A stretch of 64,000 nt of DNA, taken from contig JBITNC010000001.1 of NCBI GenBank assembly GCA_050084985.1, positions 38,192,001 through 38,256,000 on the forward strand, in the 5' to 3' direction. This DNA comes from Nageia nagi. Taxonomy: Eukaryota > Pinophyta. A program made the position numbers and the translations under genes. Under the pieces are notes generated by a model. The model was not told the origin of the DNA. It saw only the letters and a list, made by a program, of their open reading frames with translations, and made no database searches. This document shows, piece by piece, positions 58,251 to 64,000 of this stretch (positions within the stretch are counted from its first letter, which is position 1; each line of letters begins with the position of its first letter).

Positions 58251-59900
58251 GAGGTATTTTTGTATAAGTTGATAGGATTTTTATAAATATTTATAGTTTT
58301 GGTTCTAAGTTTGAGATTGGGTAGCATAAATCTACTAGCTAGTCACCATAATATATATCCATACATATTTTTGAAGAAATAAGAAGAGTTTTGTATGGGT
58401 ATGATAATTTTCATCCTTTATTATTTTATAGAATGTTTACACTTAGTCCATTTTAGATATTTTCTAATGTGTTTAATTTTGGTAGAGATCTAATAGTATT
58501 GGTATGCACAAAGTTTGCCAGAATGGTGGTAGAATAAATTAGTGTTGATACTTATTTTTGAGCATTTCCTATAATGCTCAATTTTGGCATAAATTTGATA
58601 GGTTTTAGATGAATAAAATTCCTCATAATGGCATTGAAATACTACAATATCATACTTAGCCATTTTCTTATATTTTATAGAGCATTTGATTTTGGTAGAG
58701 ATCCAGTAGAGTGGAGAAAACTAAATTCTTTCAGAACAATGAGAAAATCAAACAAGTCATTTTGTTTAGTTCTAGCCCTATAAAAGGTGATTCAATCACA
58801 TGTCATGGATTATTATAGATAAATCAATCACATGAGTGTTCTAATTTTGATGATCCAAGTTCTAGCCATCTAGATCAATGTATGCTTACAACATTCTACT
58901 TAAACAATGTGTTTTACCTTTGTATTTGATTTTGATAGGTTCATCAAAATTCAAGTATGTATATATTATTGGAACCCCATCGAAACATGTTTTCATTCCA
59001 AGAAGTCAATTTCAACTCCTAGATTCAAGTTTTCAAGCTCTAAGTAAGCTAAAGAATCCTAAAATACATACAATATTGATCCATATATTGGTATATTTGA
59101 ATCCAAGTTACATAGAAGATTGAGATACATTGTAAATATTTCAATAGGTACATATATTTTATCTATTAGATTTATTAGGAATTAGTTATAATATATTTCC
59201 TAGAGAAAATTACTTATCTTGAAAGAGAAAGGGGTCGAATATAGTAGATATTGCCCCTATTTTGTACTTATGTCAATGCTAATAAAATGTAATTTGCTTC
59301 TTGATCTCTTAACTATGATCTATTTTCCACTATTTTTAAATCATTATGTGATATATTTATTTGCACTTCATGGAATGTGAGAGTTTATCAATAGTTAATA
59401 TGTATCTACAAAGTGCTTGTAGGTTATTGTTACTTAGAGTGTCATGCATTATTTGGTGGCTACAAAATCAAACTATATAGCCAACCTGAATTTTGCTATA
59501 ATGGATGCCTGTGTTGGTTTGGATATTTATTTTTTCTTATTTTCACCCACTAACCTAGCATTTTAGATCTACTTTAGTATCATAGGTTTAGTTTATGCAC
59601 CCTTTGCTTTTGCAAATTCCATTCTAATCTTGATAGGAACTAACTCCTCTAGAGATAGATTTCTAGTAATAGAAATCATTTATTAGAATTATAATTATGA
59701 CTTTGATACATTGGTGCATGTACAAATTATAACATCTTAGTCAAAAAACATAATATGTAATGGGGTTCACCAATGTGGCTACATCCTTGGATAAGAATGC
59801 TTGGATCATGGTCTAAATCTAATAATTGCAAAGCACTAACTTTATAATCAATTTACCAATACCCAATGAAAGGAGAACCAACCCCAATTTTATTAGCTAT
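58251..59900. other. Noncoding, possible 3' LTR of Element H
   Basis: AT-rich without coding domains. A TTTGATTTTGGTAGAGATC-like motif occurs at about 58467 (TTTAATTTTGGTAGAGATC), 58687 and, weaker, 58590. AAAGGGGTCGAATATAG at about 59228 resembles GAAAGGTCGAACATTC at about 29359 upstream of Element D. I could not define LTR ends. Confidence 0.35.
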
Positions 59901-60886
59901 AACTAAAAGGAATAACAATTTCTAAATTCTATACCACCCACTACAAGGAGCACCAATCCCTCTTTCCAATCACCAACTTGATAAAATGATGGAATAATTA
60001 TTTTGATAAAAAAATCAAACCTATCTCAAAGATCCTTAATGGTCTAGTTCATCAACCTACACTTCTCATCTATCTCTATTTGAATCAAATTTCTATCTTC
60101 ATAGTCAATGTTATTCCCTCTTTCTCAATTTGTTATAGTTTGATTATCAATTATAGCTGCTCATGTAATCTCCCCTCAACAATCTACAGCTTATATATTT
60201 TTCATGTTTTTTACTGCTATAGGATATTGATATCTCTCTTCATTTCTATTATTCACTTCAGAACATAACATGCATTATACTCTCATTAGCATGTTTCAAC
60301 TCTCTTTTGTCCAATTTTCCCACTATAGTTGATTCATTGCATACTTGTCTCAACTTTAGCACTACATAATAATTCACTCACATCCCAGTTTTGCTTAGCT
60401 AGTATCTAAAAGTTCTAGCTAGTTATTCACAGTTGTAATTATCCTCAACTTTCTTCTTTAGTTATATTATAGATAATGATCACACATTATAAGTTATATT
60501 TTCTATATAACAATTAATTCACATTTTCTATTTTGTCAACATACCACTCTTGATCAATAAGACTACTCATGATGATCATGTGGTTACAATCCCTTCATTT
60601 TTAGTTACAAAAATAATTAATACAAGAGAATCTTGTTTATTATAGCTGCTATAACATTTTTTTATAAATGTAAAAATGTAATAAAACCTCCACCACTGGA
60701 TATATTATTTCCTATAGATGCAAATTGAGTGGTCTTACAACCATTTGTTTTCAATAAATGAGCATTTTACAACCATTTTTCATAACTAGAGGCTAGGATA
60801 TATTCCCATAATTTATCTAGTTACAACATATACACTTGTAATATATCTAATTACTACATATACACTCAAAATATGTTTGCTTTTTT
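59901..60886. other. Unassigned noncoding DNA
   Basis: No domain seen. A direct duplication of about 30 bp (TCTAGTTACAACATATACACT and TCTAATTACTACATATACACT) lies at about 60816-60875. By position it may be the 3' LTR region of the minus-strand copia element I. Confidence 0.4.
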
Positions 60887-61280
60887 GCATAAGGTGTTAG
60901 TTCTCCAAATAAGATTTTGAACCTTTGTATAAGGCTTTGTATTTCTACATAAGGTCTTAATTGATTGTATAAGCCCTTTTTTGATCGCATAAAGTCTCCG
61001 CATAAGCCTAAATTTATTTGCATAAGCTTAAATTTATCTTCATAAGTTCTTTCTTCTCTGCATAAGGCCTTCTACTCCCATAAGCTCTTTTTTGTCTGTA
61101 TAAACTTGTTATTTTTTGCATAAGGTTTTGGTACTTCACATAAGAATCCAAAATTCCATATAAGCCTTAAATCTCCTGCAAAAAGGTTTAATCCTTTGCA
61201 TAAGGGCCTTTTTATTCATATAAGGGCCTTTGTAGACTACATAAGCTTGTTATTTTCCACATAGGCTCTTTCCTTTTCTC
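60887..61280. repeat. 20-bp minisatellite, about 20 copies
   Basis: The unit is close to GCATAAGGYCTTTNNTTTTY. Almost every copy begins with (G/A)(C/T)ATAAG and most are exactly 20 bp (one 13, two 19, one 21, one 22). Copies are diverged from each other by several bases. Read on the minus strand the repeated word is CTTATGC. It lies downstream of the minus-strand copia pol, so it is probably in its 3' noncoding region. Confidence 0.85.
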
Positions 61281-61744
61281 AAAAGCCTATATTTGGTAAC
61301 CTTAGTAAGCAACAATCTTATTTTCCTTGAACATCAACAATCTTGCTTACCTTTGGCATTATGACTTATACACCAATAATCTCAATCTCCTTTGACAACA
61401 ATGATAATACTAGAGATAAATAATCTCCTCTTTTGGTGTTGTTTTAAAACTCTAGTCACATGTACACATGTTCTTCTCTCTCCTTTTTTTTAATAATATC
61501 AAAGGTGTATAATTTTATCATGAGAGAATTTCACAATTACATATTTTAAATTTCACACTAGCATAATTTTTTTATATTAAAAAAATAGATTGTTAGCAAC
61601 AACACAACTTCATGTAAGCAAAAAAAATTAAAGACTATAACATCTTCCATCAACAAGTCCACCATGAAAAATACAAATGGGTAAGAGCATAAGATAAAAA
61701 TTATGAATTACTCCCCTTAAGAATATGTAACCAATAAATGTCTA
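61281..61744 (-). other. 3' noncoding region of minus-strand copia I
   Basis: On the minus strand, purine-rich words TTAAGGGGAGTAA (about 61700-61712), AAGAGGAGATTA (about 61422-61433) and AAAGGAGATTGAG (about 61388-61400) follow the end of pol. Such repeated purine tracts are known after pol in some copia lineages. No LTR end was fixed. Confidence 0.4.
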
Positions 61745-63135
61745 GTGTTTGGGAAGTGTAACCACTTCCAACTTTTATCTCAGGTACTTTAAGACTTCCT
61801 TAGGAAATAGCTTGGTGAAAATATCAATTGCTTATTTTTCCATGGGCACAAATTCTAACTTGACTTCTCCTTCTACTACTTTCTCTTTTAAAAAATGATA
61901 CTTAATTGCTATATGTTTTGTTCTTGAATGCATAACATGATTCTTTGAAATATTGATAACACTAGTATTATCACACATGATAGGAATGGGCTCACTAACA
62001 TTGATTCTTAAACACTTTATAGTTTATTTCATCCATAAAACATGTGTACAATATGGGATTGATGCAATGTATTCAAATTAACTATAGATAATGATACCAA
62101 ATCTTGCTTTTTACTATGCCATGACACTATATTGTCACCCTAAAAAAATACACCTCCACTTGTACTCTTTTTATCATCTACACATCTTGCCCAATCTACA
62201 TATGAATAAGCAATGAGAGTGAAATTTTTACCTTTGAGATACCATAACCCATAATACATAGTGCCTCTAATATATCTAAAAATTAATTTTACTACTATAA
62301 CATGTGTTTCTTTGGGTGTTGCTTTAAATATTGCGACCATGCACATTGCTTGTAATACATTTGGCCTAAATGATAAATGTAATAAACCACCAATCATTGA
62401 TCTATAAAGGGTCTAATCAATAGGAGGATAATTATATTCTTTACTCAATTTATAGCTAGTCATCATAGGAGTGCTCACAAATTTACTATAGTCCATGTTA
62501 AACTTTTTAGCATCTCCTTCACATACTTAATTTGAGATATAAATATGCCCTTTTCTAATTGATTCACTTGCAAACCAAGAAAGTATGACAACTCACCCAT
62601 CATAAATATTTCAAATTCATTTTGTATTTAATTAAAAATTCTTTACATATTTCATTCTTACATCCACCAAATATGATATCATATATATAGATAACAATGA
62701 CAAGTTTATTATCATTTTTAGTTCTAACATACAAGTTACTATCCACCATACCTATCTTCAACCCTTGCTATAGAAGATAGTTTTATAGCCTTGCATACCA
62801 TACCCTTGGTGAATTTTCAAGCCATATAAATCTTTATTGAGTCTATAGACCATATTTGGATAATGTCCTAGCTGAAATCCATCTATTTGCGCAATATATA
62901 GTTCCTTTTCTAACTTTCCATTGAGAAATGTTGATTTAACATCCATTTGATATACTTTAAAACTGTTGAAAATAATTAGAGCAAGAAGGATTCTAATAGC
63001 TTATAATCTAGCTACAAGAGCAAAGGTTTCTTCAAAGTCAATACCTTAAATTTGTGCATAACCTTTACATACTAATGTTACCTGTTCTTACAATTGTACC
63101 TTCTTCATTTACTTTGTTCTTGAATACCCACTTGA
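61745..63135 (-). pseudogene. Element I: copia pol fragment (RT and RNase H), minus strand
   Basis: On the minus strand: an RT start (WVFKNKVNEEGTIVR) near 63115, MDVKSTFLNGKLEKELYIAQ and VYRLNKDLYGLK at 62946-62758, then the catalytic box near 62690 reading IYIYDIIFGG (first Asp of YVDD is Tyr). 62397-62140 carries MIGGLLHLSF and KETHVIVVKLIFRYIRGTMY, AYSYVDWARCVDDKKSTSGG. 61960-61750 ends with SVINISKNHVMHSRTKHIAI and KLEFVP, the RNase H end. The domain is continuous with stops. Its 5' part is cut by the insertion at 63136. Confidence 0.85.
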
Positions 63136-63310
63136 TGTTGGAAACCTAGTCCTTAGGGATTGAAGTAATTTGTAATTATTAGTAATATTAGGTATTGAGT
63201 GTGCAAAGTATTTAATATTCATATAATTTAGGAATCTAATATTAGGTATAATATAAAATGAAGATAGAAAGTTTTGAAGAAGACCAAAAGCCACCTTAAA
63301 ATGTGAATAT
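63136..63310 (+). repeat. 5' LTR of the short element (right end approximate)
   Basis: Aligns with 63829-64000, including TTTGTAATTATTA, TAATATTAGGTAT, AAAGTATTTAATATTCAT and GAAGAAGACCAAAAG. The right end is not certain because the partner is cut by the window. Confidence 0.7.
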
Positions 63311-63828
63311 GGAAAGTCATATATTAATGTATTTGTACATGATCAAATTAAATATTTTTATGTGGTAATTAAATTGGAGCCATTTAATTAATTTGGGAGG
63401 AATAGTTTGAGATATTGCTAATATTAGAAATATGGTTTCTTTATTGAAAAATATGTTGATATTATAGCCATTTTATGGAAATGGTGTATTATGAAATTGA
63501 AGAAGATGAAGAATGGTGAAGATGGTGATTTTCACATGAGACATGGGAGGAGATGGTTCTCACCTATTATATTATTTACTCCTTTTAAGACTTATGCATG
63601 AATATGGATCTCATGGTATGAGTATGGTAATCACATCTTATGTGAACATGCTATGTATGTGAGACATAGTATGTGTTTCTTTGTGCAAATCACCCCTTCA
63701 TATTAAGAGGGGAAATTTGGGCTTAATCTTGGAGGTTAATTTCTTTTTTGATAAAAATGTACTACACACATTGAGGCATCTTTGCATTTTCATTTATTTC
63801 TTACTCCCTTTCAAATTAAAGGAGGGAA

Positions 63829-64000
63829 TTTTGGAAACCTAATCCTTAAGGATTATAATAATTTGTAATTATTAATAATATTAGGTATGTGGGTGCACAA
63901 AGTATTTAATATTCATGTAATTTAGGAATATAATATTAGGTGTCATAGAAAATGAAGATAAAAATTTCTGAAGAAGACCAAAAGAAGGTGAAAATATGTA
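63829..64000 (+). repeat. 3' LTR of the short element, partial
   Basis: Partner of 63136 onward. It continues beyond the window. Confidence 0.7.

Larger units (their letters stand above)
63136..64000 (+). mobile_element. Short LTR element (TRIM-like), cut by the window edge
   Basis: Direct repeats start at 63136 (TGTTGGAAACCTAGTCC) and 63829 (TTTTGGAAACCTAATCC) and match for at least about 165 bp to the end of the window. A purine tract AATTAAAGGAGGGAA (63814-63828) precedes the second, as for a 3' LTR on the plus strand. The starts are only 693 bp apart, and no coding domain lies between. This fits a terminal-repeat retrotransposon in miniature or a small non-autonomous element. Left flanking 5 bp are CTTGA (63131-63135). 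Confidence 0.7.

Noticed and set aside
1-64000. tRNA, rRNA, CRISPR or bacterial operon
   Set aside because: No cloverleaf, rRNA core sequence, regularly spaced array with unique spacers, or operon of intact ORFs was found. The 60887-61280 array has no spacers.

Overview
This window is plant nuclear DNA made almost entirely of old, nested LTR retrotransposons. It is AT-rich. The elements are plant Ty3/gypsy and Ty1/copia types with TG...CA LTRs, 5-bp target-site duplications (TSDs) and initiator-Met-like primer-binding sites (PBS), plus one probable CACTA transposon end. I see no complete host gene, no RNA gene and no CRISPR array. The long LTRs, nesting and heavy decay fit a large seed-plant genome. 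A conifer or other gymnosperm is my guess, but nothing here proves it.

Layout, left to right. (1) 1-1809: unassigned DNA with a CACTA-type terminus at 1147. (2) 1810-13727: Element 1, a minus-strand gypsy element that keeps gag and protease but has lost reverse transcriptase, RNase H and integrase. Its 5' LTR is truncated. Element 2, a full-length plus-strand gypsy element (4992-11651, TSD CATAT), sits inside its gag. (3) 13896-20820: a head-to-tail array of about 2.7-kb LTR-element units (LTR tail, unit, unit). The second unit is split by a solo LTR of the Element 1 family (17278-18688). (4) 20821-25081: mostly unassigned, with an inverted repeat, AT microsatellites and one GC-richer exon-like island. 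(5) 25082-26480: an orphan gag. (6) 26480-29857: noncoding DNA with three unrelated tandem repeats. (7) 29858-45428: Element D, a Tat-like gypsy element in the order gag, protease, extra RNase H, RT, degenerate RNase H, integrase, large third ORF. Chromovirus E (39343-45179, TSD CAAGT) is inserted in the third ORF. (8) 45429-58250: an antisense LTR stub, then Element H, a second Tat-like copy that starts late in pol and has its own third ORF. Copia element G (46520-53645, TSD ATTAT) splits its integrase. (9) 58250-64000: noncoding DNA, a 20-bp-period minisatellite, a minus-strand copia pol fragment (I), and a short LTR element inserted in that fragment and cut by the window edge.

All coding regions are pseudogenes with many stops and frameshifts. 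Most stops look like C-to-T or G-to-A changes at Gln, Trp or Arg codons, as expected for methylated, silenced repeats. The most informative content is the domain order of Element D (an archaeal-type RNase H ahead of RT, with the original RNase H active site lost), its long 3' third ORF that recurs in H, the tandem LTR-element array, and the 20-bp minisatellite.
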